49,322 nt of DNA from Clostridiales bacterium (GCA_012520815.1 JAAYNM010000029.1:1-49322); one strand, 5' to 3'. Shown: positions 34,903-43,932, counted from the first letter of the stretch. The notes: generated from the sequence alone by a model not told the origin. Numbers and translations are program-made.

Positions 34903-35739
34903 CTACTTTAATTCCTCATCAAGATCAAAGGAATCTTCTTCATTGGCCACAAAAAGTGTTCCCACATCTTCGCCATCAATAATATCTTCAATTATATTTA
35001 CATTGCTTCCATTGGCAATAACCATATATGCACCAGATTTTGTAGCAATCTTTGCCGCACCAATCTTTGTTCTCATACCACCGGTTCCTACCTTGGATGA
35101 GCTGGTGTTTTTTCCCATCTTCTCCAAGCTATCATCAATTTCATCAACTATATCAATAAACTCTGCATTTTCATTTGTATTTGGATCATCTGTGTACATT
35201 CCATCTATATCAGACAACAAAATAAGAAGTTTCGCACCTGTTAATGATGAAACAATGGCTGAGAGCCTATCATTGTCTCCGAATTTAATTTCATATGTAG
35301 ATACAGTATCATTTTCATTTACAATAGGAATTACACCCATACTTAATAATTCATTGAATGTATTGATTGCATTAGTCTTATTTGGCTCGTTAACCATCGT
35401 TACCTTTGTCATAAGTATCTGTGCTACTTTTTGACCATATTCGCTAAACAGCTTCTGATATATCATCATAAGTTGTGCCTGTCCAATGGCTGCACAGGCT
35501 TGCTTTTGTGGCAATGTAAGACGACCATGATTAAGCCCCATCTGCTTTCTACCTACGGCAATAGCTCCTGACGAAACTAGTATGACATCTTTTCCCTGAT
35601 TGCGAAGGTTTGTAAGTACTCTTACAAGTTTCTCTAACTTTAGTAAATCCAAATCTCCTGTTTCTTTATGGGTAAGTGAAGATGAACCTATCTTAACAAC
35701 AATTCTCTTCATATTCTTTAAATCTTCTCTGTAATTCAT
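34903..35739 (-). CDS. proB: Glutamate 5-kinase, short form without PUA domain
   Basis: Phosphorylates glutamate in the first step of proline synthesis. The 278-residue amino-acid kinase domain shows VVKIGSSSLTH, LVSSGAIAVG, the NENDTVS segment, SDIDGMYTDDP and VGTGGMRTKI. The C-terminal PUA domain of the E. coli type (~367 residues) is absent; short forms occur in other Firmicutes. GGAGG lies six bases before the ATG, and an extended -10 promoter precedes it. The usual partner proA does not follow; downstream are unrelated genes, so proline synthesis must be completed from another locus. Confidence 0.94.
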   Translation of the reverse strand: MNYREDLKNMKRIVVKIGSSSLTHKETGDLDLLKLEKLVRVLTNLRNQGKDVILVSSGAIAVGRKQMGLNHGRLTLPQKQACAAIGQAQLMMIYQKLFSEYGQKVAQILMTKVTMVNEPNKTNAINTFNELLSMGVIPIVNENDTVSTYEIKFGDNDRLSAIVSSLTGAKLLILLSDIDGMYTDDPNTNENAEFIDIVDEIDDSLEKMGKNTSSSKVGTGGMRTKIGAAKIATKSGAYMVIANGSNVNIIEDIIDGEDVGTLFVANEEDSFDLDEELK

Positions 35740-35774
35740 GTTAATCCTCCAGAAAAAACACGGTTTGTTTTAAA

Positions 35775-35803
35775 ATTATATCACAAGTGCTTTTAATAGT
35801 CAC
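35775..35803 (-). promoter_or_regulatory. Promoter of the proB operon
   Basis: On the minus strand, GTGACT (35803-35798), a 17-base spacer and TATAAT (35780-35775) with TGA immediately upstream (extended -10). The -35 end touches the stop codon of the preceding FAD protein gene. Confidence 0.65.
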
Positions 35804-37404
35804 TATTTTTTATGTGGTACATATATGTCCATTATAGCTTCAGCCACCTTAATACCATCCATTGACGCAGATGTTATTCCCCCAGCATATCCTGCTCCCT
35901 CACCACATGGAAATATACCTTTAATATTACTCTCAAAGCTATCATCTCTAACAATTCTAATAGGAGAGGATGTTCTACTCTCTACACCTGACATTACTGC
36001 ATCCCTTCTTGCGAAATTTTTAATCTTTTTATCAAATCCTTTGATACATTCTTCCAATGCTTCATTTATAGCCTCTGGAAATATATTTCTCAAATTTCCA
36101 AATTGGGTTTTGCCCTTAATCATAGGTTTGATTTCACCAAACTCTGTAGATGTTTTATTATTACAAAAATCACCAAAAAGTTGTACTGGAATATTTCCAT
36201 CACCTTCTGTATATGCTGCTATCTCTAAGTTTCTTTGAAATTCAATTCCGCCAAGAGGAGTATCGTTTGGATAGTCATTTGGTGTAACAGAGACAATTAT
36301 TGCACTATTGGCGTTTGCACTATCTCTTTTGCTGTAGCTCATTCCGTTTATAGCTACTTGTTCCTCCTGGGAGGATGCATTAACTACATACCCTCCTGGA
36401 CACATACAGAAAGAAAAAACGCTTCTTCCATTAGAGGCTTGACCTGTAAGTTTGTAATCAGCAGCACCTAAATACTTGCTATCACAATGCTCGACTCCAT
36501 ACATCTGTTTATTTATATCTTTTTGAAGATGCTCAATACGTACGCCAACTGAGAAATTCTTTGCTTGCATTTCCAGCCCATGACCATACATCATTTCAAA
36601 GGTATCCCTTGCACTATGTCCTAGGGCGGTAATTACGGCATCACATTCTATAGTTTCACTATTATTCACTATTACAGACTTTATTTTATTATTTTCAATA
36701 TGTAAGTCTGTAACCTGACTTTCAAATCTTACCTCGCCGCCTAACTTAATAATCTCATTTCGCATATTCACAACAACCTTTGAGAGAATATCCGTTCCTA
36801 TGTGAGGCTTATTTATATATGTAATACTTTCATCTGCTCCAAACTTTGCGAACACATTCAAAACGTACTGATTTCTACCACTTTTATCGGAAACCTGTGT
36901 ATTTAATTTTCCATCTGAGAATGTTCCAGCCCCACCTTCTCCAAATTGGACATTTGATTGAGTATCTAATTTACCTGTTTCCCAAAAATGCTCTACATCT
37001 TTAGTTCTATCCTCAACTCTTTTTCCTCTTTCTAGAACTATAGGATTATATCCAAACTTAGCTAACTGATACGCACAAAACAATCCCGCAGGTCCCATAC
37101 CTACAACAATTATAGGCTTTTTCAAAAGACTAGTTCCCTTTGGAATATATGAATATTCTCTTTCCTTTGAAAATAATATATTTGTTCCAAACAATTTTTT
37201 GTTGATTTTCTTTTCATTTTTAACGCTTACATCTACACAATATACGTACATTATCTGCGGCTTTTTTCTCGCATCTAGTGATCTTCTAATTATTTTAATA
37301 TTTTCTATGCTGTCAATGCTAATACCTAGCATTTTTGCCACTTTATCTTTAAGTTTATCCCGTGATACATCAATACACATTTTTACTTGATTAATTCTAA
37401 TCAT
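35803..37404 (-). CDS. NAD(P)/FAD-dependent oxidoreductase (COG2509 type)
   Basis: A 533-residue flavoprotein of the uncharacterised FAD-dependent dehydrogenase group. An N-terminal ~90-residue domain (MIRINQVKMCIDVSRDKLKD...) precedes the FAD Rossmann motif VVGMGPAGLFCAYQLA; further hallmarks are NVQFGEGGAGTFSDGKLNT and PCGEGAGYAGGITSASMDG at the C-terminus. ATG at 37404 is chosen because it overlaps the upstream stop by 8 bases and GAGG lies six bases before it. The substrate is unknown. It is translationally coupled to a second, unrelated FAD protein gene. Confidence 0.88.
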   Translation of the reverse strand: MIRINQVKMCIDVSRDKLKDKVAKMLGISIDSIENIKIIRRSLDARKKPQIMYVYCVDVSVKNEKKINKKLFGTNILFSKEREYSYIPKGTSLLKKPIIVVGMGPAGLFCAYQLAKFGYNPIVLERGKRVEDRTKDVEHFWETGKLDTQSNVQFGEGGAGTFSDGKLNTQVSDKSGRNQYVLNVFAKFGADESITYINKPHIGTDILSKVVVNMRNEIIKLGGEVRFESQVTDLHIENNKIKSVIVNNSETIECDAVITALGHSARDTFEMMYGHGLEMQAKNFSVGVRIEHLQKDINKQMYGVEHCDSKYLGAADYKLTGQASNGRSVFSFCMCPGGYVVNASSQEEQVAINGMSYSKRDSANANSAIIVSVTPNDYPNDTPLGGIEFQRNLEIAAYTEGDGNIPVQLFGDFCNNKTSTEFGEIKPMIKGKTQFGNLRNIFPEAINEALEECIKGFDKKIKNFARRDAVMSGVESRTSSPIRIVRDDSFESNIKGIFPCGEGAGYAGGITSASMDGIKVAEAIMDIYVPHKK

Positions 37405-38725
37405 CTGTATCCTCGCTTTTTCCAGCATTTTCTCCTGAAATAATTCCTGAAGCCCAAGCAAAGTGAAGGTTGTATCCTCCGCATTTCCCATCAACGTCTA
37501 GTACTTCACCGATGAAATATAAATTTTTAACTATTTTTGACTCAAAACTATTTTTGATTTCCTCAGTTAAAATACCTCCAGAGCATACCTGGGCATTTTC
37601 AAAATCACCGCTTCCGTCAACGACTATAATATAATGTTTTAACAAGTGAATTATATTAGCTATAGCACTTTGATAATTATTATATTCAGAAATAAATCCA
37701 CCATATTCCTTTATTACTTCTTTGCAAACAGTCCCTGCAATACTACTGTTAATAATGCCACATATCAACTGCCTAAAAGTTGTCTTTTCTAAAAGTTGTC
37801 TATCAGAGATTAAAAATTTTAAGATTTCCTCTTCTCTAAGTGAATCCAGCAAATCCAGTTCTATTTCTACCCTTTCACACTTCTTATCCAATAGTAATCT
37901 ATTGGCCGATGCTGACACCTGAAATGTTACAATTCCCGAAAGTCCATTTTCTGTAAATTGAATCTCACCTTTGTCACTACATATAAGTTCTCTAACATCC
38001 CCATATATTGAATATAGATCTATTTTTCCATTAGCCCTAACTCCCTTACAGTCTACAAAGAATTCCCTATTTGATTCACTGTGACAGTAAAGTGGCACTA
38101 GTGCTGGAACTGTAGGATTTATCTTATGCCCAAATTTTCGTGCAATAGTATATCCTATATTTTCCTCATCTTTAGTGCCTGCACGGCTTCCTGTAGCCAC
38201 AACCACTTTATCGCAGTTAAAACTCTTGGTATATGTATTATTAGGAACAAGTTTTTCACGATTTTTTAATTTAACAATTGAATACTCTGTAATTGATGTC
38301 TTTACGGAAAACGTATTGTCTTCATTTAAATAAATATCATTAACTTCACAATATGGGATAAAATCACCGCCATATTTTTGAAATGTTCGAAACAAGACAT
38401 CAACTACTGTTTTTGATTGTTTTGAGTTAGGATATATATAACCTGAAACATCTGTAAGCATAAGTCCTAACTTATTAAAAAAATCCATTATTTCCTTCGT
38501 TTTATATTTATCAATAGTTTCCTCTAATAATTCTAAATCGGTTGAATTATAGCAATCGCTTTCAAGAAAGGTATTTGTTAAATTACATCTTCCATTACCT
38601 GTCGCTAGTATTTTTCTTCCTGGAGAATCTTTTTTATCGAGAAGAGTCACTTTCGCGCCGGATTTAAGGGCTGTAATTCCGCAAGCTAGTGCGGACGCAC
38701 CTGCTCCAACAATAATAATTTCCAT
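37397..38725 (-). CDS. HI0933-family NAD(P)/FAD-dependent oxidoreductase
   Basis: A 442-residue BaiN/HI0933-type flavoprotein. The N-terminus carries the dinucleotide motif IIVGAGASALACGIT and the family signature GRKILATGNGRCNLTN; the C-terminus has EVLDVDGKCGGYNLHFAWASG. Members reduce varied organic substrates, but the physiological substrate is unclear. ATG at 38725 follows GGAGG by five bases; the frame continues 13 codons upstream without a ribosome site. It is the first gene of a two-gene FAD oxidoreductase unit with its own promoter. Confidence 0.9.
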   Translation of the reverse strand: MEIIIVGAGASALACGITALKSGAKVTLLDKKDSPGRKILATGNGRCNLTNTFLESDCYNSTDLELLEETIDKYKTKEIMDFFNKLGLMLTDVSGYIYPNSKQSKTVVDVLFRTFQKYGGDFIPYCEVNDIYLNEDNTFSVKTSITEYSIVKLKNREKLVPNNTYTKSFNCDKVVVATGSRAGTKDEENIGYTIARKFGHKINPTVPALVPLYCHSESNREFFVDCKGVRANGKIDLYSIYGDVRELICSDKGEIQFTENGLSGIVTFQVSASANRLLLDKKCERVEIELDLLDSLREEEILKFLISDRQLLEKTTFRQLICGIINSSIAGTVCKEVIKEYGGFISEYNNYQSAIANIIHLLKHYIIVVDGSGDFENAQVCSGGILTEEIKNSFESKIVKNLYFIGEVLDVDGKCGGYNLHFAWASGIISGENAGKSEDTDD

Positions 38726-38754
38726 AATTCCTCCATATCCAAACAATTTACAAT

Positions 38755-38783
38755 AGAATACCACAAATTACCTAAGTTGTAAA
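38755..38783 (-). promoter_or_regulatory. Promoter of the FAD oxidoreductase pair
   Basis: On the minus strand, TTTACA (38783-38778), a 17-base spacer and TATTCT (38760-38755) with TGG before it, an extended -10. Its -35 overlaps the end of the open tail behind the flippase gene. Confidence 0.65.
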
Positions 38784-38951
38784 ACTTTCAAGTATGGGGT
38801 ATAGCTCACTAATATTACTAATTGGTATTCCTTCTTCCACTATCTCTATGGTCTTGCGTATTACTAATTTGTCGTTTGTAAATGATATTAATGTTAACCC
38901 ATGGATTTTATTCATTTTTGTATATGAAAATATAACTTTAGATTTTAAATA
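38772..38951 (-). other. 59-codon in-frame open tail after the flippase stop
   Basis: Directly after the UAG stop of the flippase gene (38954-38952), the same frame stays open for 59 sense codons and ends at TAG 38774-38772. The encoded peptide (YLKSKVIFSYTKMNK... to ISELYPILESFTT) reads like real protein, with an amphipathic segment around DKLVIRKTIEIVEEGIP. The only in-frame ATG is at 38915 (47 residues) and has no ribosome site. It may be a read-through extension, an undescribed small gene, or the eroded end of a former gene. It fills almost all of the gap before the next gene. Confidence 0.4.
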
Positions 38952-40580
38952 CTATAATAAATGGATTTTTTTTAATAATGATACGATTTTTCTACCCTTA
39001 GGTAACATATAAAGCTCCGTTTCATCTAATACTTTAAGTGCCAATAGAAGCACTGCATATATAACTACTGCCACAGCTATAGCTACTAGCACACAGATCC
39101 AGTTTATTCTGAGCAACATATATAGGCCTTTATATGCAAGCATGGCAAATACTGCCATTATAATTGATGACACGGCTGGAAGTATAAATGTTTTTACTAT
39201 CTCCTGTCTATATCCTAGATATTTTTTTATACAGAACGCATTTAAAATACAGACCAATATTGCAAAAGTAAAGTCTGCTATTACAACTGCTAAAATATCC
39301 ATTTTAAACACTATTAACAGTACAAGCACTAATACTATATGCAACGCCAGAGAAATACTTGAATTAATAACTGGTTTTGACATCTTATCAATGCCTTGTA
39401 GCACTGAATTAGTTATCGTTGATAATGAGTATGCAACTACTGTTACTACCGCAAATCTCATCAACGTTACACAAACATTTATCATATTCTTGTCTGGGAA
39501 CAAAAGAACACAAATTGGCTCTGCTAGTGCTGATAACCCCACTCCACATGGAATTGCAATTATCATAGACAATCTTATTGATGATTCAATTTTATTGATT
39601 AATTCACCTTTATTTCCAGATGCTAATGATCTAATAAGACTAGGAATTATAGCACTTGACAGTGCTGAAGCCACCGCAATTGGTGCCGTAGTTAGAAGCT
39701 GATACTTTCCGCTATACACACCGTACAAACTAGAATAAAATGCTTCATCAAGATGGAAAATATTTGACATAACGTTTCCAAAAATTCCACTATCAATAAG
39801 ACCACTTATGTTATAAATCGTTGTACTAAGTAAAACAGGCACAATTGTGCAAATAAGTACTTTTGATAATGTACCGTAGTCTTGTTCTCTCGAAACCCTA
39901 TCTCGTCTTATCTGTTTTTTCATTACTGGCTTATATACCATATATACAAACAACATAAAAAGAAGTGCAAATAATGCTCCTACAAGGGTACCCAATGTAC
40001 CACCTGCTGCAGAATACGCCGCACTCTCGCCACTCTTCGCTCCCACTTTAAATAAAAATGCTGCAGCTGCAATACTAACACCTGCATTTACAAGCTGTTC
40101 AAAAATTTGTGAAATCGCGGTAGGAATCATAGTTCCCATGCCTTGGAAATATCCTCTAAGTACACCTAACAAGGCCACAATAAATATTGTAGGGGCTAAA
40201 ACTCTTATTGCCATAGCCATAGAAGGATACTTCCATAATTTTGCAAATCCATCTGCTCCAAAGAAAACTATTGATGCACAGATCCCCCCCACTATCAGGG
40301 CAAAAATCATTGCTCCTACAAACGTTCTCTTTGCATTTATGTATTCCTTCTTAGCCACTTTTGCTGAAACCAATTTTGATACCGCTATTGGCAAGCTTGT
40401 TGATGAAATCAATAAGAAAATTGAGTACACACTAAAGGCATTAGAATAATATCCAATACCTTCATTTCCAAGTATATTATTAAGAGGAATTCTATATATA
40501 AGTCCTATAACTCGGACTAAAATTCCTGCCATTGCAAGGATACCACCTTGCACTAAAAAATTTGTTTTATTTTTGCTCAT
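38952..40580 (-). CDS. SpoVB/MurJ-like polysaccharide flippase
   Basis: A 542-residue MOP/PST-superfamily membrane transporter with about 14 helices, related to SpoVB and the Firmicutes lipid II flippases. It begins NFLVQGGILAMAGILVRVIGL, continues with YRIPLNNILGNEGIGYY, and has the VLRGYFQGMGTMIPTAISQ loop typical of this family. It probably flips undecaprenyl-linked wall or polysaccharide precursors; which lipid cannot be told from sequence. AGGAAG precedes the ATG, one base after the ybeY-cdd stop. A 59-codon tail in the same frame follows its UAG stop. Confidence 0.88.
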   Translation of the reverse strand: MSKNKTNFLVQGGILAMAGILVRVIGLIYRIPLNNILGNEGIGYYSNAFSVYSIFLLISSTSLPIAVSKLVSAKVAKKEYINAKRTFVGAMIFALIVGGICASIVFFGADGFAKLWKYPSMAMAIRVLAPTIFIVALLGVLRGYFQGMGTMIPTAISQIFEQLVNAGVSIAAAAFLFKVGAKSGESAAYSAAGGTLGTLVGALFALLFMLFVYMVYKPVMKKQIRRDRVSREQDYGTLSKVLICTIVPVLLSTTIYNISGLIDSGIFGNVMSNIFHLDEAFYSSLYGVYSGKYQLLTTAPIAVASALSSAIIPSLIRSLASGNKGELINKIESSIRLSMIIAIPCGVGLSALAEPICVLLFPDKNMINVCVTLMRFAVVTVVAYSLSTITNSVLQGIDKMSKPVINSSISLALHIVLVLVLLIVFKMDILAVVIADFTFAILVCILNAFCIKKYLGYRQEIVKTFILPAVSSIIMAVFAMLAYKGLYMLLRINWICVLVAIAVAVVIYAVLLLALKVLDETELYMLPKGRKIVSLLKKIHLL

Positions 40581-40581
40581 A

Positions 40582-41496
40582 TTAACACTTCCTAAATGTA
40601 AATGTGTCTGGCATCAATGTTTCAAAAGGAATCTCTAAAACCTCTCCATTTTTGTTGCCTAGAATAACTGTTAAATCCTTGGCAAACTCAGATAGGAACT
40701 GTCTGCATATACCGCAAGGGTAAGTGAAATCATCTAAATCTGACATAATAGCCAACTTTACAAATTCACGTTCCCCCTCGCTAACCGCCTTAACTGCTGC
40801 TGTTCTCTCTGCACATATTGTCGCGCCATAAGAGATATTTTCAATATTACAACCTGTATATATTCTTCCACTTTTTGCAAGAAGTGCTGCACCCACTCGA
40901 AAATTGGAATATGGTGCATATGCTTTGTCCTTTGCCAGCGTAGCAATATTAATCAATTCCTCATTTTCACTTTTGAGTGATGTATCAAAGGACTCATCCC
41001 TTGTGATTTTGAGTATATTTAGCAAATCACCCTGTAGCCTTTCCATCTCTTCTCTTTCGCCATCTTCCATATGATCATAGCCAAATAAATGAAACATACT
41101 ATGAGCCACTAGAAACCCCAACTCACGTCTTACACTATGTCCATATTCTCTAGCCTGGGCTTCCATACGCTCAACCGAAATAATAATATCACCTAAAACT
41201 AATTCACCTGTGTCTGGATCAAAACAATCAATCGCCATATCTTCATCAAGGAAGTCAAAATCACCAGGTGTATTAAATTCAAGCATTGGAAATGATAACA
41301 CATCTGTTGCCTTGTCAATCTTTCTGTATTCTTTATTGATACTATGTATATCTTCATCCGTTGTAAGATTAACCTCGACTACAGCCTCATAGGGGCATTT
41401 TACGTAATCTAATGCACCCGTAATCACTGATGTAATTAATTCTTCATAATCAAAATCAAATTTACTCCCTGCATCATTTTCAATTATAATCTGCAT
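40582..41496 (-). CDS. Fusion of rRNA maturation factor YbeY and cytidine deaminase
   Basis: One uninterrupted 304-residue frame joins two enzymes. Residues ~1-165 are YbeY, a zinc protein acting in 16S rRNA 3' end maturation and ribosome quality control, with the metal motif HSMFHLFGYDH (H132, H136, H142). Residues ~178-304 are a cytidine deaminase with YAPYSNFRVGAAL, ICAERTA (C228, catalytic E230) and PCGIC (C261, C264). Both active sites look complete. In many Firmicutes ybeY and cdd are separate genes with dgkA between them; here dgkA is missing and a ~13-residue linker remains. AAGGAG lies seven bases before the ATG, overlapping the stop of the HD gene. Confidence 0.92.
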   Translation of the reverse strand: MQIIIENDAGSKFDFDYEELITSVITGALDYVKCPYEAVVEVNLTTDEDIHSINKEYRKIDKATDVLSFPMLEFNTPGDFDFLDEDMAIDCFDPDTGELVLGDIIISVERMEAQAREYGHSVRRELGFLVAHSMFHLFGYDHMEDGEREEMERLQGDLLNILKITRDESFDTSLKSENEELINIATLAKDKAYAPYSNFRVGAALLAKSGRIYTGCNIENISYGATICAERTAAVKAVSEGEREFVKLAIMSDLDDFTYPCGICRQFLSEFAKDLTVILGNKNGEVLEIPFETLMPDTFTFRKC

Positions 41497-41497
41497 T

Positions 41498-42715
41498 CTA
41501 CATCTCCTTCGATTTTATAAATGTATCTTTAATCCTATAAAATTCTTCAAGTGTCAGCCCTGACTGTTTAAGTGCATCATGGGACAATCTAGTTATAAGC
41601 GCATTTTCAATAATCGTCTTTTCCGAAATTTCCTTATTGTTTTTATTTGCCCTGATATACTCAGTTGCTGATACTGCTGTATCTGCCATCATTACTATAG
41701 CAGATTCCTTAGTTTTTGGTAACCTCATTTTGACATTATGTTCAATCATAATATCCTTTACATCCTTAGGAATATTATATTTCTTGGCTAATTTCATACC
41801 TTCTTTTACATACTCTGCATTACCACTAATCTTTCCAAAGTCATGGTACATACCACCGGCGTAAGAAAGGCTTGCATTGGCACCTATGGCAATAGCAGCA
41901 TTTGTTGATAGTTCTGCTACTTCCTTGCAGTGATAGTATAATGGCATTGATTTCTCTTTTATCAACCTTATACCAACTGCCTTGTCGCTAGAAAGAGCTT
42001 TGAGTACAACCTCTGAACTTGCTTTTAATACGAACTTGCTATATAAAAACTTAAATATTACAAATATTGTGATAACTAATGTTGCCCCCAAAAAAGTCTT
42101 AAAGACAAATCCCATTCCCGTATATATATCTACATAAGCTGAATCCTTACAATATACACTGAAAATCATGTGTAGACCTACACTTAGAATAATGTATACC
42201 CCATACATTATAAATTCAATAACTTTGGAAGAATACTTTCTTACAATGATACAACCAAATGTACCCGTTATCAGCATAATAATTGTAAAGAAAAATTCTG
42301 GCTCATAGGCTAATGCAAAGAATGCAAATCCACAAACAGATGCATTTGCAACAATACCAACTTTAGTGTCAAATAGGTATGTCAGAATCATCACAACAAC
42401 TGTTAATGGTCTATATTCATATGGCATAAGCATAAGCAATGCCGTTATAATCAAGATAATATGATAAGCAAAAATAAGTCTATAATTATCCACTTTTGAA
42501 AATGCTAGATAAATGTAAGATATCAGCATTGCAATTGTCATAAATCCTACCACTGCGAATCTTTCATTGGACCACAAAAGTTCATAATATACCATAGATG
42601 TATAATAGCTTGTAATAACTGTAAGCACAAAAACATATATACTAATTATTGCTCTAACTAACAATGAATATTTAAAATCAAATTGTGTTCTTTTAAAATC
42701 TCTATAATCTATCAT
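41498..42715 (-). CDS. PgpH-like membrane HD-domain protein, shortened and with altered metal site
   Basis: A 405-residue protein with about seven membrane helices (residues ~17-225) and a cytoplasmic HD domain (~258-395). Position between phoH and ybeY is that of PgpH/YqfF, a c-di-AMP phosphodiesterase of about 700 residues, but the large extracellular 7TMR-HDED domain is absent. In the HD domain H262, H291-D292 (YHDFGK) and D345 (MMADTA) are kept; the IIxxH region after HDFGK is shortened and lacks its histidine, and the usual HH pair is H326-N327. Activity on c-di-AMP is therefore doubtful. AAAGGA precedes the ATG. Confidence 0.85.
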   Translation of the reverse strand: MIDYRDFKRTQFDFKYSLLVRAIISIYVFVLTVITSYYTSMVYYELLWSNERFAVVGFMTIAMLISYIYLAFSKVDNYRLIFAYHIILIITALLMLMPYEYRPLTVVVMILTYLFDTKVGIVANASVCGFAFFALAYEPEFFFTIIMLITGTFGCIIVRKYSSKVIEFIMYGVYIILSVGLHMIFSVYCKDSAYVDIYTGMGFVFKTFLGATLVITIFVIFKFLYSKFVLKASSEVVLKALSSDKAVGIRLIKEKSMPLYYHCKEVAELSTNAAIAIGANASLSYAGGMYHDFGKISGNAEYVKEGMKLAKKYNIPKDVKDIMIEHNVKMRLPKTKESAIVMMADTAVSATEYIRANKNNKEISEKTIIENALITRLSHDALKQSGLTLEEFYRIKDTFIKSKEM

Positions 42716-42732
42716 GTCTGTATCCTTTTTTA

Positions 42733-43716
42733 TTAATCTTTTTTTCTATGTTCTCTACTGCTTTTAGCCTCAAAATCATCATATGCCTTAACAATTCTTT
42801 GCACCAGCGGATGTCTAACAACATCTACATTGGTAAGCCTAACTATTTTTATATCTTCTACATTGTTTAGAATCTTTACTGCAGTATCTAAGCCAGAAAT
42901 CGCTCCTTTTGGCAAATCCTTCTGTGTCAAATCTCCTGTTACAACAATCTTAGATCCAAATCCTATACGTGTTAAAAACATCTTCATTTGGGCAGGCGTT
43001 GTGTTTTGGGCCTCATCCAATATTATAAAGGCATTATCCAGGGTTCTACCTCTCATATAAGCTAATGGAGCCACTTCAATTAGACCCTTCTCTGAATTAT
43101 GCACAAAACTATCAGCACCCATAATTTGATAAAGAGCATCATATAATGGGCGTAAATATGGATCAACTTTACTTTGCAAATCTCCAGGTAAAAAACCAAG
43201 GTTTTCTCCTGCCTCTATAGCTGGTCTTGTCAATATAATGCGACTTACCTCATTATTTTTAAATGCTTCAATCGCCATTGCCATTGCAAGATAAGTTTTA
43301 CCCGTTCCAGCAGGGCCAATACCAAATGTAACTGTATTCTGAGTGATAGCATCTGTATAAACCTTCTGATTAAATGTCTTAGGTTTAATAGGTTTACCAC
43401 TAACTGTCCTTGTAATTATATCACTGTCAATATCTACAATAGTCTTTGTCTTGTCTTCAAAAGTAAGTGAAATAGCATATTCAACATTTTGTTCTGTAAT
43501 GGTATTGCCTCTTTTTGATAATTCTATCAGACTGTTTATTACATTTGTTGCTCTTTTAACTGCTACATCTCCACCTGTTACTCTTACTCTATCATCTCTA
43601 TATATTATGGAAACATGAAATGCCTTTTCTATTTTCTTAGCAAATTGATCAAAGTTACCAAAAACATTTTGTCCATGTACTGTAGTTAAATCCTCAATCA
43701 CACCAATTTCACTCAA
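42733..43716 (-). CDS. phoH: PhoH-like ATPase
   Basis: A 327-residue PhoH/YbeZ protein, functionally linked to YbeY in RNA metabolism. An N-terminal KH-like region (YRDDRVRVTGGDVAVKRA) precedes the P-loop ATPase: Walker A GPAGTGKTYLA, the RPAIEAGENLGFLPGDL segment and DEAQNTTPAQMKMFLTR. The start is taken as TTG at 43716 (MSEIGVIEDLT), which overlaps the stop of the preceding frame as TTGA and has AAGGAG eight bases upstream. In many Firmicutes phoH follows the sporulation gene yqfD; here only a short open remnant of such a gene precedes it. Confidence 0.92.
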   Translation of the reverse strand: MSEIGVIEDLTTVHGQNVFGNFDQFAKKIEKAFHVSIIYRDDRVRVTGGDVAVKRATNVINSLIELSKRGNTITEQNVEYAISLTFEDKTKTIVDIDSDIITRTVSGKPIKPKTFNQKVYTDAITQNTVTFGIGPAGTGKTYLAMAMAIEAFKNNEVSRIILTRPAIEAGENLGFLPGDLQSKVDPYLRPLYDALYQIMGADSFVHNSEKGLIEVAPLAYMRGRTLDNAFIILDEAQNTTPAQMKMFLTRIGFGSKIVVTGDLTQKDLPKGAISGLDTAVKILNNVEDIKIVRLTNVDVVRHPLVQRIVKAYDDFEAKSSREHRKKD

Positions 43717-43913
43717 TTCATTTGCTCCTTCTTTCCAATATCCTGTATAACAACAAAATCGCCCTTGGCAATCCACTTGTTATTTTCGCTTTCTATTTTA
43801 ACATTATTCTCTACAATCTGTATACTTTTTTCACTTAAATTTTCCAAAAAATATTTTAAACTACTATTTATTTGATTTACCATCGCTTTGTCGGTATATC
43901 TACTATCAATCAA
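43713..43913 (-). pseudogene. Probable C-terminal remnant of sporulation gene yqfD
   Basis: An open frame of 66 codons from a TTG at 43913 (open back to about 43943) ends overlapping the phoH start. There is no ribosome site before the TTG or the later ATG at 43883, so I doubt it begins a gene. The peptide (SSLKYFLENLSEKSIQIVEN, then NVKIESENNKWIAKGDFVVI) resembles, from memory, the C-terminal tail of YqfD, which lies directly upstream of phoH in spore formers and is about 400 residues long. The best reading is that yqfD was deleted except for its end, which still carries the phoH ribosome site. Confidence 0.5.
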
Positions 43914-43932
43914 ATCATAATTAACATTTTTT

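Noticed and set aside
38794..39012. Plus-strand frame of 72 codons in the gap after the flippase gene
   Set aside because: It overlaps the flippase end and the open tail antiparallel, has no ribosome site, and its composition is that of a reversed coding frame.
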